Shown here: piece after piece, positions 6,748 through 14,776 of the stretch
How the letters are laid out: each line of letters starts with the position of its first letter
Position numbering within the stretch: position 1 is the first letter of the stretch
Source of the DNA: Immundisolibacter sp.
Lineage (GTDB): Bacteria; Pseudomonadota; Gammaproteobacteria; Immundisolibacterales; Immundisolibacteraceae
Reading direction: 5' to 3'
Length of the DNA stretch: 25,679 nt
NCBI RefSeq assembly: GCF_041601295.1
Contig: NZ_JBFIII010000038.1
Coordinates: 1 to 25,679 of the forward strand
Notes under the pieces: generated by a model
Told to the model about the DNA's origin: nothing
The model's input: the letters and a program-made list of their open reading frames with translations, nothing else
Databases searched by the model: none
Translations under genes and position numbers: made by a program

Positions 6748-7719
6748 TCAGGCCACGGTCTGGTAGCGACCGGTTTTGACGAACTCGATGTACTCGCGCA
6801 GCCCGCGCATCAGGTCGTATTCGGGCAGGTAGCCGAAGTCGGCCTGTGCGCGCGGGTCCGGTGGGATCGGCCCGGCCTTGAACGGTCCGGCTTCGGTTGG
6901 TGCTTGCGGTACTTCAATGTCGGCGCCTGGAATCAATGCCTTGATGGCTTCGACCACCTGATACAGCGTGCTGGCAACAGGTGCGTTGATGTCGTAGACC
7001 TCGTGCTGCAACTCGCCGGCCAGGGTTGCGGCCATGCAACCACGGCCGGCGTCGCCGCCGTAAAGCATGGGGATGATCGGCGCCGAATAGGCCAGCAGTG
7101 GCTGGTCGTAACGCACCGGCTCGCCCTTGAGCGGCTTTTCGATGAACGGCTGCAGGCCCTGGCCGATGGCACCGGTAAAGGCATAGCCCGGTCCGTATAC
7201 CTGCCCACCCAGGCGCAGGATGCGTACGTCCAGGTCGTACAGCTGGCGGTAGTCGTTGGCCAGCAGTTCGGCGCCGACTTTGGCGCTGGCATAGGGGTCG
7301 GCCGCGATGTCGAGCTTGCCGGTACCCATGGCCTTGGCGAATGCGCCACCGGTCCAGCCGGTCTTGCCGGTGGACACATACGACACACGCTTCAGGCCCA
7401 TGGCGCGCGCGCATTCAAGCACGTTCAGCGTGCCCATGATGGTCAGCTCGGCGTTAGCGTAGGGCCGCGCGTAGGCGCCTGGCGTGAGAAAGCTCGCAGT
7501 GTGCAGGATGCGCGTCACGTTCAGTTCGCGCACCGCCCGATACAGGTCCGGCGCGTGCAGGACATTGCCCTGCATCAGCGTGACTTTGTCCAGCACGTCC
7601 GTGAGCAGTTCGGTTTTCAGGGCCAGGTCGAAGGCTGCCACCGGCACGCCGCGCGCGACTGCCTCGCGCACCGCGAACGAACCGACCAAGCCGCAGCCAC
7701 CGGTTACTAGGATGGTCAT
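6748..7719 (-). CDS. NAD-dependent epimerase/dehydratase (extended SDR)
   Basis: A 323-residue extended short-chain dehydrogenase. The Rossmann glycine motif TGGCGLVG is at residues 6-13 (G7, G10, G13). The active-site pair is Y143 and K147 in DPYASAKVGAELL, with S116/T117 in VSYVSTGKTG as the likely Ser/Thr of the triad. The C-terminal half (RLGGQVYGPGY onward) is the substrate domain. Members act on nucleotide sugars or, in some branches, on other carbonyl or hydroxyl substrates; nothing here fixes the substrate. The AGGAGA site five bases before the ATG is strong. It follows the DUF748 gene by 75 bases and precedes folB by 15, on the same strand. No other sugar-pathway genes are adjacent. 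Confidence 0.88.
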   Translation of the reverse strand: MTILVTGGCGLVGSFAVREAVARGVPVAAFDLALKTELLTDVLDKVTLMQGNVLHAPDLYRAVRELNVTRILHTASFLTPGAYARPYANAELTIMGTLNVLECARAMGLKRVSYVSTGKTGWTGGAFAKAMGTGKLDIAADPYASAKVGAELLANDYRQLYDLDVRILRLGGQVYGPGYAFTGAIGQGLQPFIEKPLKGEPVRYDQPLLAYSAPIIPMLYGGDAGRGCMAATLAGELQHEVYDINAPVASTLYQVVEAIKALIPGADIEVPQAPTEAGPFKAGPIPPDPRAQADFGYLPEYDLMRGLREYIEFVKTGRYQTVA

Positions 7720-7794
7720 GGGTATCTCCTGTGGATCATGAGGGTGTTGCTGTTTTTGATATCGCGGTCGCGTGCCTGCCCACCCGACGCTGAG

Positions 7795-10626
7795 TCAGGA
7801 ACTACCGAGCGCGAACTCGGTAGGTGCTGTCAGCGGCAGCGTGGCGTTTTCCTCCGGCAGCGTGATTGCCATGCGCTGCACCGGCACGCCATTGTCCACC
7901 AGCGCGGCCCGGATCGCTGCCCCGCGCGCCTGGGCCAGGGCCTGCAGGGTCCTGGCGTCCGGTGCGAGTGCCGCCAGCAGCCGCTCGCGGCCGGCGCGTG
8001 CAGCCGCCGCGCGCTGTTCTTGCGCGCTTGGTGAGGTGCCCTCGGGCGGGGGTACAAGCGGTGGCTCGCTGCCGAAGCGCTCCTGGTACAGGGCGCTCAA
8101 CTGGTCGGTTGAGTCCTCGTCGGCATCGCCCGCCTCGTCGCCACCAGGCCCCTGACCCATGGCTACGCCCAACGCCACCCTGGCCAGGGCGCGGCTGTCA
8201 TCCTGGTCGGCCCGTGGCCGAATCTCCAGGGTAAGTTGTGGTCGAGCGATCAGCGCCTGCGCCAGTTTTTGCAGTTTGGCGCGCTGTATCGAGGGCAGGT
8301 CCGCGCTACCAGGGGCGAAGCCGACCGTCTGCAAGTCTTTGCCTTTGCCGCCGACCAGCCGCGCCAGCAACGTAAACGGAGCTGTCGCCGCCTTGACGAT
8401 GACTTGTCTGACCGCTGTGCCGATCAGCGCGCCGTAATCGAACCGCGGGTTCGACAGGTCGCCATTGACCGGCAAGTCGACGTCTATTATGCCGGCCGAG
8501 TTCTTTAGCACGGCCAGCGCCAGCCTCAGCGGCAGGCTGATCGCGTCTGGGCTGTCTACCCGCTCGCCCAGGACCAGCCGGTCGAGAAGCACCTTGTTGG
8601 AGCCAGTCAGGCGCGGGCCGTCGACCGTGTAGTTCAGATCCACATTGAGCGTGCCGCGCTCGATCCGGTAACCGGCAAACTTGCCCACGTAGGGCGCAAA
8701 TGTGGCCATCTCGACGCCGCTGAAGGACAGCTTGAACGCCGCCTGGCGCGGTGTTGCCAGGTTAAAGGTCCCGGTCACCGATGCCGGCGCGTACTGGTCT
8801 ACCCGACCCGTCAGGGACACACGGGCCGTTTCCCGTGTATCGCTGGACAAGCCGTCGATGTCGCCGCGCAGTTGCTGCAGGCTGACCGCAAAATGGGGGC
8901 TCAGGCTGCGATCCTCAAAATTGAGCGTGCCGCGGCTGACGCGCACGGTGTCGATTTTCAGGCGCATGGGTGTCGGCTCGGCCTTTGGCCCCGGTGCGGG
9001 CTCCGGTTCGTCCTGGGCTACCGGCGCGGTGCCTACCGGTGCCACGCTGCGTGGGCCGAACCGCGACAGGTTGCTCTGCCGGTTCTCGGTGATGATGGTT
9101 CGCAGGGTCGGTCGGTTGATCCAGATCTTGCTGGACGTGACGCCCTGCGTGCTGGCCACCAGTTGGTCGATTCTGAGTGTGCGCAGGCCGAAAAGTGCCT
9201 CGTCGCGTTCCGTGTCCCACAGTTCCACCCGAGACAGCGTGACCTGGCCGCGAAACTCCGGGTCGGGGTCACCGACGCTCAGGCGGCCGGTTGCCGCCGC
9301 GGTTCCGCTGCGTAGTTCGAGCGGCCCAACATCCGGCAGGTATGCTGCGAATGGAGGCAGTGGCAGGCCTTTGGCGGTGATGTCCAACTGCGCCGGGCCA
9401 GCGGGCAACACCGCCTCGCCGGTTACCGCCACAGTGCCTCCGCCCGCCAGGCTGGCGGTTAACGAGACCGGCACCTTGTCGGTCGATCCCAGGGCCGCGA
9501 TGTCGAGCTGCTCAACGGTGATTTCCTGCTCTAGCGGCGGTTTTACCGTTGCATCGCTGACCGTCAGTCGTTGTCCGGTCAGCGCCAACGCGCCCAGGTT
9601 TACCTGCCAGGCCGACCCGGTGGATTCTGTCTTGGTGGTGTCCGTGGCACCGATCAGGCTATCGAGGTTCAAACGGCCGTCGGCGCCGCGCGCCAACGCA
9701 AGCCAGTTATCACGGCCGCTGATCCGCGCCACCGAAACACGCCGCGCAGCCAGGTCCAGGGCCAGGCCTTCCACCGCGATCTCGGCAATCTGCGCCACGG
9801 GCGTGTCCTGCGCGTCGGCTAACCTGGTCTGACGCAGGCTGACTCGGCCGTCGGTGATCCGTACCGCGCCCGCCGCGGATAGCAGCAAGGCGCCACTGGC
9901 GTCGATGTCACCGCCACGAGCCTTCAGCGGCAGCGTGCGTTCCAGGTATGCCAGTGCCGGCTTGGCCGCCAGGCCCTGTAGCGCGAAGCTGCCGGACAGC
10001 GCGAACGGCGCCGCTGTCAGCTCGCCTTCCAGACGCAACGCACCAGAACCCACTTTTCCGGTCAGCAGGAGCGCGGCGGGTGACTGTGCCTGGGTGTCGA
10101 AGCCAGTCAGGGACACCGACAGCTCGGTCATGCTGAGCCCGACAGCAGGGCTACCGCTGGCGTCACGCACATCCACCGCGCCGCCTGCCAGGACCAGGTC
10201 GTCGATCCGGATGCGTGGCGGCGGCCCGGCATCGGCGTTCCCTGGCGGCAGCTGTGGCGTAAGGCGGCCATCCTTCAACAGGCCGATCTGTCCTCGCAGG
10301 CCACTGACGGTCAGCGCATCCAGATGGACACTTCGCGTCCACAGAGAGTCGAACGCCAGGTCGGCCTCAATGCTGTCCAGGGCTGCCACCAGGGCGCCGC
10401 TGGGGTCATTAACGCGTACGCCGTCCAGGCGCAGCGCCAGACGCAGCGGGTCGAAACCGACTGCCGTCACCTCGGCGGTGCCGCCAGCCGCTTCGGCCAG
10501 AGCCTGCTGCGCGTAGCGCCGGATGCGCTCGGGCGCGGCGAGCACAGCCGCCACCAGCAGGGCCAGCAATGCCAGCCCGAGCATGCACCGCCACCCGCAG
10601 CGGCGTCGAAAAGTCCCTGTAACCAT
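7795..10626 (-). CDS. DUF748 / AsmA-like large envelope protein
   Basis: A 943-residue protein with one N-terminal membrane segment (about 13-31) and a long, predominantly beta periplasmic region, as in the AsmA/TamB/YhdP superfamily. The opening VGFDPLRLALRLDGVRVND and later GTLNFEDRSLSPHFAVSLQQLRG-type segments, then GYRIERGTLNVDLNY and DVDLPVNGDLSNPRFDYG, are characteristic of DUF748 proteins. A Pro/Glu-rich linker lies near 525-550. The C-terminal part (from about 775) holds KLQKLAQALIARPQLTLEI, resembling the OmpA-like peptidoglycan-binding end of this family, with an acidic insert (GGDEAGDADEDSTD). Related proteins are implicated in phospholipid transport between membranes or envelope integrity; the role here is inferred only. 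The start at 10626 has a weak ribosome-binding site; a Met at 10584 is an alternative. Confidence 0.85.
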   Translation of the reverse strand: MVTGTFRRRCGWRCMLGLALLALLVAAVLAAPERIRRYAQQALAEAAGGTAEVTAVGFDPLRLALRLDGVRVNDPSGALVAALDSIEADLAFDSLWTRSVHLDALTVSGLRGQIGLLKDGRLTPQLPPGNADAGPPPRIRIDDLVLAGGAVDVRDASGSPAVGLSMTELSVSLTGFDTQAQSPAALLLTGKVGSGALRLEGELTAAPFALSGSFALQGLAAKPALAYLERTLPLKARGGDIDASGALLLSAAGAVRITDGRVSLRQTRLADAQDTPVAQIAEIAVEGLALDLAARRVSVARISGRDNWLALARGADGRLNLDSLIGATDTTKTESTGSAWQVNLGALALTGQRLTVSDATVKPPLEQEITVEQLDIAALGSTDKVPVSLTASLAGGGTVAVTGEAVLPAGPAQLDITAKGLPLPPFAAYLPDVGPLELRSGTAAATGRLSVGDPDPEFRGQVTLSRVELWDTERDEALFGLRTLRIDQLVASTQGVTSSKIWINRPTLRTIITENRQSNLSRFGPRSVAPVGTAPVAQDEPEPAPGPKAEPTPMRLKIDTVRVSRGTLNFEDRSLSPHFAVSLQQLRGDIDGLSSDTRETARVSLTGRVDQYAPASVTGTFNLATPRQAAFKLSFSGVEMATFAPYVGKFAGYRIERGTLNVDLNYTVDGPRLTGSNKVLLDRLVLGERVDSPDAISLPLRLALAVLKNSAGIIDVDLPVNGDLSNPRFDYGALIGTAVRQVIVKAATAPFTLLARLVGGKGKDLQTVGFAPGSADLPSIQRAKLQKLAQALIARPQLTLEIRPRADQDDSRALARVALGVAMGQGPGGDEAGDADEDSTDQLSALYQERFGSEPPLVPPPEGTSPSAQEQRAAAARAGRERLLAALAPDARTLQALAQARGAAIRAALVDNGVPVQRMAITLPEENATLPLTAPTEFALGSS

Positions 10627-10758
10627 GTAGCGATCTTAAGCTGCCCGCCCGCGCCAAGCGACCCCGGCGCCGGTTCCGGGGCGTTCCGGTGAGCGATATA
10701 GAATGGTTGCGCGGCGGGTCCGGCGCGCCGCGCAACGCAGTCAGGTGGAGCAAAAGCC
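10627..10758. promoter_or_regulatory. Divergent intergenic region, DUF748 and NUDIX genes
   Basis: A 132-base divergent gap. On the plus strand TATAGAAT (10697-10704) is a plausible -10 for the NUDIX-MBL pair, but the -35 match is poor (TTCCGG, 10674-10679, 17 bases from TATAGA). Just upstream is an inverted repeat CCCCGG/CCGGGG (10662-10667 with 10676-10681). A GGAG ribosome-binding site lies eight bases before the NUDIX ATG. No clear promoter for DUF748 is seen. Confidence 0.3.
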
Positions 10759-11580
10759 ATGACCCTACGAGACGCAGCCACGGTGGTGCTGGTGCGCGAG
10801 GCGGCTCACGGCGCGGCGGGCTTCGAAGTGTTTATGCTGCTGCGCACGGTGAAAAGCGATTTCAACGCGGGTGCCTACGTGTTCCCGGGGGGCGGGGTCG
10901 ACCGTGCCGACGGGAGTCTGGACGCGGAGCGTCTGTGCATGGGCCTCGACGCCGGGCAGGCGAATGCACGACTTGGCGTTACTGGCGGTGGTCTGGCCTT
11001 TTATCTGGCGGCGATTCGCGAGTGTTTCGAGGAGGCCGGCGTGCTGCTGGCGGCGGATGCCAGCGGGTGCACGCTGAGCCTGCATGACGACGCGTTGCAG
11101 CAGCGCTTCGCGGCACACCGGGCGGCGCTTAACGCCGGTCAGACCACACTGACGGCGATTTGCGAGCGCGAAGGCTTGCGCCTGCCACTGGACCAGGTCC
11201 ATTACTACAGCCACTGGATTACGCCCGAGGGTATGCCGCGCCGCTATGACACGCGGTTTTTCCTGTGCCGGGCGCCTGCGGGGCAGGAACCGCTCCACGA
11301 TGGCCAGGAGACGGTGGATCACTGCTGGGTGCGTCCAGCGGATGCATTGGTCCGGCATGCCGCCGGTACCTTCAAGCTGGTGCCGGCGACGCGCAAGCAG
11401 CTTGAGTTCCTGGCTCACCAGTCATCCCTGGCGGAGCTGTTGGTTACGGTGCGGGACATCGGGGCAGTGCCGACGATTCTGCCGCAGCTGATTTTTGGAC
11501 CCGACGGCAAGCCGCGGCGCGTGCGCTTGCCGTTGCCCGAGGGGGTGGAAGAGGTCGACCTGAGCGGAGTGGTCATATGA
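10759..11580 (+). CDS. NUDIX hydrolase with split Nudix box, NUDT19-like
   Basis: A 273-residue NUDIX-fold pyrophosphohydrolase. The start of the Nudix box is YVFPGGGVDRAD (40-51) and its end is AAIRECFEEAGVLL (84-97, with R87, E88, E91 and E92 as metal-binding residues). Between them about 30 residues are inserted, a feature known from NUDT19/RP2p-type enzymes, whose characterised members cleave CoA and acyl-CoA. The CoA-type activity here is inference from that split-box layout. It is transcribed divergently from DUF748 and its stop overlaps the start of the MBL gene (ATGA), so the two products are made together. Confidence 0.88.
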   Translation: MTLRDAATVVLVREAAHGAAGFEVFMLLRTVKSDFNAGAYVFPGGGVDRADGSLDAERLCMGLDAGQANARLGVTGGGLAFYLAAIRECFEEAGVLLAADASGCTLSLHDDALQQRFAAHRAALNAGQTTLTAICEREGLRLPLDQVHYYSHWITPEGMPRRYDTRFFLCRAPAGQEPLHDGQETVDHCWVRPADALVRHAAGTFKLVPATRKQLEFLAHQSSLAELLVTVRDIGAVPTILPQLIFGPDGKPRRVRLPLPEGVEEVDLSGVVI

Positions 11581-12506
11581 ATGGCGCCACGCCCGCGGGC
11601 AATCCGTTCGATACGTCGGCGGTGCGGCAGGAGTTTCCGTTTTCATCGGCGGTCGACGTGTGGCCCGGCGTGCGGCGCATCACCGCGCCTAACCCGGGCT
11701 TCATGACCGGGCCTGGCACCAATACCTATCTAGTGGGCACGCAGCAGGTGCTGGTCATCGACACCGCCAGCGATGATCCAGCGCACCTGGAGGCTATAAA
11801 GCGCGCCGCCGGGGGGGCTGTCACTGCCGTGCTGGTCACGCATGCCCACCCCGACCATGCGTCGGGTGCGCTGGAGCTGGCCCGCGACTGTGGCGTGCCG
11901 GTTTATGGCAGCGGCATTCCCCTGGCCGGGGTCAGCACGCCGGGTTTTGCGCCCGATCAGGTGCTGGCCGATGGCGACGTTCTGATGACCGATGCGGGCC
12001 CGGTGCGCGCGCTGCGCACCCCTGGTCACGCCGCCGATCACATCTGCTACCTGCTGGAAAAGCAGGGCCTGCTGTTTGCTGGCGATCACCTGATGGAAGG
12101 CACCACCGTGGTGATAGCACCGCCGGACGGCGACATGGCGGCTTATCTGGCCTCGCTGCGGCGCTTGCAGAACGAGCCTGTCGAACGCATCGCGCCCGGC
12201 CATGGCCGGCTCATGCACGGCGCGCACGCCACCTTGCAGCAGGTGATTGATCACCGCCTGGCGCGCGAAGCCGGGATATTGTCGGCACTCGCAGGTTCGG
12301 ATGGGCGCACCATCCCGGACCTGGTGGCCGAACTCTACGCACAAGTCCCTGAAGTCCTGCACCGGCTGGCACAGATGTCGGTTTACGCGCATCTGATCAA
12401 GCTGGCGGCGGAAGGGCGGGTGGTTGGGGTGGCGCGCGAGGGCCTGTGGCGCCTTGCGCCGTCCGTCACATCGTCCGATCAGCGGCGGACTGCCAAAGGA
12501 TCCTGA
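11577..12506 (+). CDS. Metallo-beta-lactamase-fold hydrolase, LACTB2-like
   Basis: A 309-residue MBL-fold protein. Metal ligands are in THAHPDHASG (H89, H91, D93, H94), GHAADH (H151), FAGDHLM (D170) and APGHG (H209). The segment APNPGFMTGPGTNTYLVG before the first strand and the C-terminal winged-helix-like region (about 225-295, PEVLHRLAQMSVYAHLIKL) place it near LACTB2/glyoxalase-II-like enzymes. Human LACTB2 is an endoribonuclease; thioester hydrolysis is another known activity of relatives. Its ATG overlaps the NUDIX stop by four bases. The last 41 bases run antisense into the 3' end of tilS. Confidence 0.88.
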   Translation: MNGATPAGNPFDTSAVRQEFPFSSAVDVWPGVRRITAPNPGFMTGPGTNTYLVGTQQVLVIDTASDDPAHLEAIKRAAGGAVTAVLVTHAHPDHASGALELARDCGVPVYGSGIPLAGVSTPGFAPDQVLADGDVLMTDAGPVRALRTPGHAADHICYLLEKQGLLFAGDHLMEGTTVVIAPPDGDMAAYLASLRRLQNEPVERIAPGHGRLMHGAHATLQQVIDHRLAREAGILSALAGSDGRTIPDLVAELYAQVPEVLHRLAQMSVYAHLIKLAAEGRVVGVAREGLWRLAPSVTSSDQRRTAKGS

Positions 12507-13788
12507 TACCTGGCTGGTTCGGTCCTGCGCGCCATCCGGCCAGTGGCGCTTCACCGCCGATCTGCAGCAAGCGGTTGCCATGGAACAGCAACGGCAGCGT
12601 CTGGCGTTGCCACGGCGGCACGGCAAGCGTCTGCAGGCGTTTTCGGAGTGATCTGCCGGGTACCGAGCTGTTGGCGCGAAAGCGCACTTCGAGCAGCGGA
12701 TGCTCACCGAGCAGCGCGGCGGCGATGCCTTCGCCGACGGCTGGCTGGGCCCAAAGCCGCCCCAGTCCGGGCAGTTCCAGCGCCTGGGCCGGGGACCAAC
12801 TGAGGGTGGTCTGCGGCGCACTGGGCAGCGGCTCGGACGTCAGATACAGGCGGCCGCGCCAGACGCGCACCGCGTGCGTGCCGAACAGCACCCGCGGCTG
12901 GCGGTCGGTGCCGGCGCTGAGTGCTTGCCGGCGCAGTTCCTCAAGCCGGGCAGTGGACGGCGCCTGTACGCCGTGTGCGCGCAGCCAGCAGCGCAGCAGG
13001 TTACGCTGCCGCGGAGCGGACAATGCCACCAGTTGGGTGAGCGGCAGGTTTTGCGCCGTGGCGCCGTCCCGCGTGGCGAGTTCTTCCAAAAGCGTTTGCG
13101 CGTCCGCCGCATGGGCGGCGTGGCGGGCCAGCGCGACACTGGCCGCTGGCCAATGCTCGGCCAGTACCGGCAACACCCGCTGGCGCAGAAAATTGCGATC
13201 GTAGCGGTTGTCGGCGTTGCTGGGGTCCGGTACCCAGTTCAGGCCGTGCGCCTGGGCATATTCGGCAAGGCGACTGGAGGGCCAGTCGAGCAAGGGGCGT
13301 AGCAAGCAACCGCCGCCGAACGGCCGGCGTGCCGGCATGGCGGCGGCGCCAGCGAGTCCGGCGCCCCGCAGTAGCGCCAACAGAAGGGTTTCCGCCTGGT
13401 CTGTCTGGTGGTGGGCGGTCAGCACTAGATCACCGCCGCTCATGCTGATTGCCAGCGCCCGGTAACGGGCGGCCCGGGCAGCGGCCTCCGGGCTCTCGCC
13501 GGAGGCCCCTTTGGCATCGACTTCCAACACCTCAAGTGGCAGGTCAAGGTCCGCGCACACAGCGGCGCAGTGCTGCGCCCAGTGTGTACTGTCGGCATGC
13601 AGGCGGTGATCGACATGAACGGCGCACAGCCGGTGCGGCGCCAGCGCCGCGCGTTGCGCGGCAAGCCAGTGCAACAGTACGTGGGAGTCACGCCCGCCAC
13701 TGAAAGCGACGCGCACCGTCACCGGCGTGCCGTGCGCGGGCAGCGCCTCGGTGATGAGCGCTAGCTCAGCCTTCCTTGTAGATGCCAA
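12466..13788 (-). CDS. tilS: tRNA(Ile)-lysidine synthetase TilS
   Basis: TilS ligates lysine to C34 of tRNA-Ile(CAU), changing its decoding from AUG to AUA. The ATP-binding PP-loop SGGRDS is at residues 30-35. HVDHRL and AARAARY follow, and LTAHHQTDQAETLLLALLRG holds the usual second motif. The RPLLDWPSSRLAEYAQ and WVPDPSNADNRYDRNFLR segments are family signatures, and the C-terminal TilS domain includes RSLRKRLQTLAVPPWQR. The frame is open far upstream inside accA in the wrong frame, so the start is uncertain. I place it at a TTG at 13788, giving 440 residues (E. coli has 432) and a 23-base overlap with accA. GTG codons at 13722 and 13716 are alternatives but leave almost nothing before the PP-loop. 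The 3' end overlaps the convergent MBL gene. Confidence 0.9.
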   Translation of the reverse strand: MASTRKAELALITEALPAHGTPVTVRVAFSGGRDSHVLLHWLAAQRAALAPHRLCAVHVDHRLHADSTHWAQHCAAVCADLDLPLEVLEVDAKGASGESPEAAARAARYRALAISMSGGDLVLTAHHQTDQAETLLLALLRGAGLAGAAAMPARRPFGGGCLLRPLLDWPSSRLAEYAQAHGLNWVPDPSNADNRYDRNFLRQRVLPVLAEHWPAASVALARHAAHAADAQTLLEELATRDGATAQNLPLTQLVALSAPRQRNLLRCWLRAHGVQAPSTARLEELRRQALSAGTDRQPRVLFGTHAVRVWRGRLYLTSEPLPSAPQTTLSWSPAQALELPGLGRLWAQPAVGEGIAAALLGEHPLLEVRFRANSSVPGRSLRKRLQTLAVPPWQRQTLPLLFHGNRLLQIGGEAPLAGWRAGPNQPGIRILWQSAADRTM

Positions 13789-14761
13789 AGCCGCGCACGC
13801 GCTCCAGGCGCCGTGCCAGCAGGGCTGCGTCCGTGGTGGCAGCCTCGGTGGCGGGCTGACCGACGGTTGATTGCGGGGAGAGCTCTTCCAGGTGTCGCAG
13901 CAAGGCGGTACGCACACTGGTGGCGGCGGTGTCGAAGTCGCGGTGCGCGCCGCCACGCGGTTCGGGGATGATTTCATCGACCAGGCCCAGTTCATGCAGG
14001 CGCGGCGCGGTGATGCCCATGGCTTCGGCGGCCACTTCCGCCTTGCCGGAATCCTTCCACAAGATGGCGGCGCAGCCTTCCGGCGAGATGACGGCATAGG
14101 TGGCGTACTTGAGCATCAGCAGGCGATCGCCCACGCCAATGGCCAGAGCCCCACCTGAACCGCCTTCGCCGATCACGACGCAGATGATGGGCACCGGCAG
14201 GCGGGCCATCAGGTACAGGCTCTCGGCGATGGCCTGGCTCTGGCCGCGTTCCTCGGCGTCGACGCCCGGGTAGGCGCCGGGGGTATCGATGAAGGTGATG
14301 ATTGGCAGCCGAAAACGCGCCGCGGTGCGCATCAGACGCTGCGCCTTGCGGTAGCCCTCGGGCTTGGGCATGCCGAAGTTGCGCCGCACCTTGTCTTGTA
14401 CTTCGCGGCCCTTCTGGTGACCGATTACCAGGACCGGTCGGTCGGCAAGCCGTGCCAGGCCGCCGACAATCGCCTGGTCGTCCCCGAACATGCGGTCGCC
14501 GTGTAATTCCTCGAAATCGCTGAAGATGCGCTGCACGTAGTCGAGCGTGTAGGGACGCTCCGGGTGGCGGGCAAGCTGGGCGATCTGTACCGGACTCAGT
14601 TTGCTGAAAATCGCGTCTGTAAGACTGTCGCGCTTGCGTTGCAGGCGGTTGATGTCATCTTTCAGGCTGACCGTGTCGCTGCCGGAGGTCTGGCGCAGTT
14701 GGTCGATGCGGGCCTCAAGCTCGGCAATCGGCTTTTCGAATTCGAGAAACTGGAATCCCAT
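13766..14761 (-). CDS. accA: Acetyl-CoA carboxylase carboxyltransferase subunit alpha
   Basis: AccA pairs with AccD to transfer the carboxyl group from carboxybiotin to acetyl-CoA, making malonyl-CoA for fatty-acid synthesis. At 331 residues it is slightly longer than the E. coli protein (319). The N-terminus FQFLEFEKPIAELEARIDQL is the family helical start. The crotonase-like core has RPYTLDYVQRIF, GDRMFGDDQAIVGG, FIDTPGAYPGVDAEERGQ and EGGSGGALAIGVGD (about 199-209, oxyanion and CoA region). The gene begins 15 bases after dnaE and its end overlaps the assigned tilS start, consistent with one transcript. Confidence 0.96.
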   Translation of the reverse strand: MGFQFLEFEKPIAELEARIDQLRQTSGSDTVSLKDDINRLQRKRDSLTDAIFSKLSPVQIAQLARHPERPYTLDYVQRIFSDFEELHGDRMFGDDQAIVGGLARLADRPVLVIGHQKGREVQDKVRRNFGMPKPEGYRKAQRLMRTAARFRLPIITFIDTPGAYPGVDAEERGQSQAIAESLYLMARLPVPIICVVIGEGGSGGALAIGVGDRLLMLKYATYAVISPEGCAAILWKDSGKAEVAAEAMGITAPRLHELGLVDEIIPEPRGGAHRDFDTAATSVRTALLRHLEELSPQSTVGQPATEAATTDAALLARRLERVRGFGIYKEG

Positions 14762-14776
14762 GACCTGTTATCCGGT

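Noticed and set aside
6253..7710. 485-codon open frame on the plus strand opposite the SDR, folB and epimerase genes
   Set aside because: Shadow frame in Gly/Gln/His-rich sequence with no motifs; the opposing genes are clearly real.
7741..7780. Possible terminator after the DUF748 gene (short CGCG stem near a T-run)
   Set aside because: The stem is only four base pairs, and the T-run is on the plus strand ahead of the stem, the wrong arrangement for either gene.
8702..9832. 376-codon plus-strand frame inside the DUF748 gene
   Set aside because: Ser/Arg/Pro-rich shadow translation without domains, fully antisense to DUF748.
13789..14097. Upstream extension of the tilS frame
   Set aside because: It runs inside accA in a different frame and gives Pro/Arg-rich shadow sequence.
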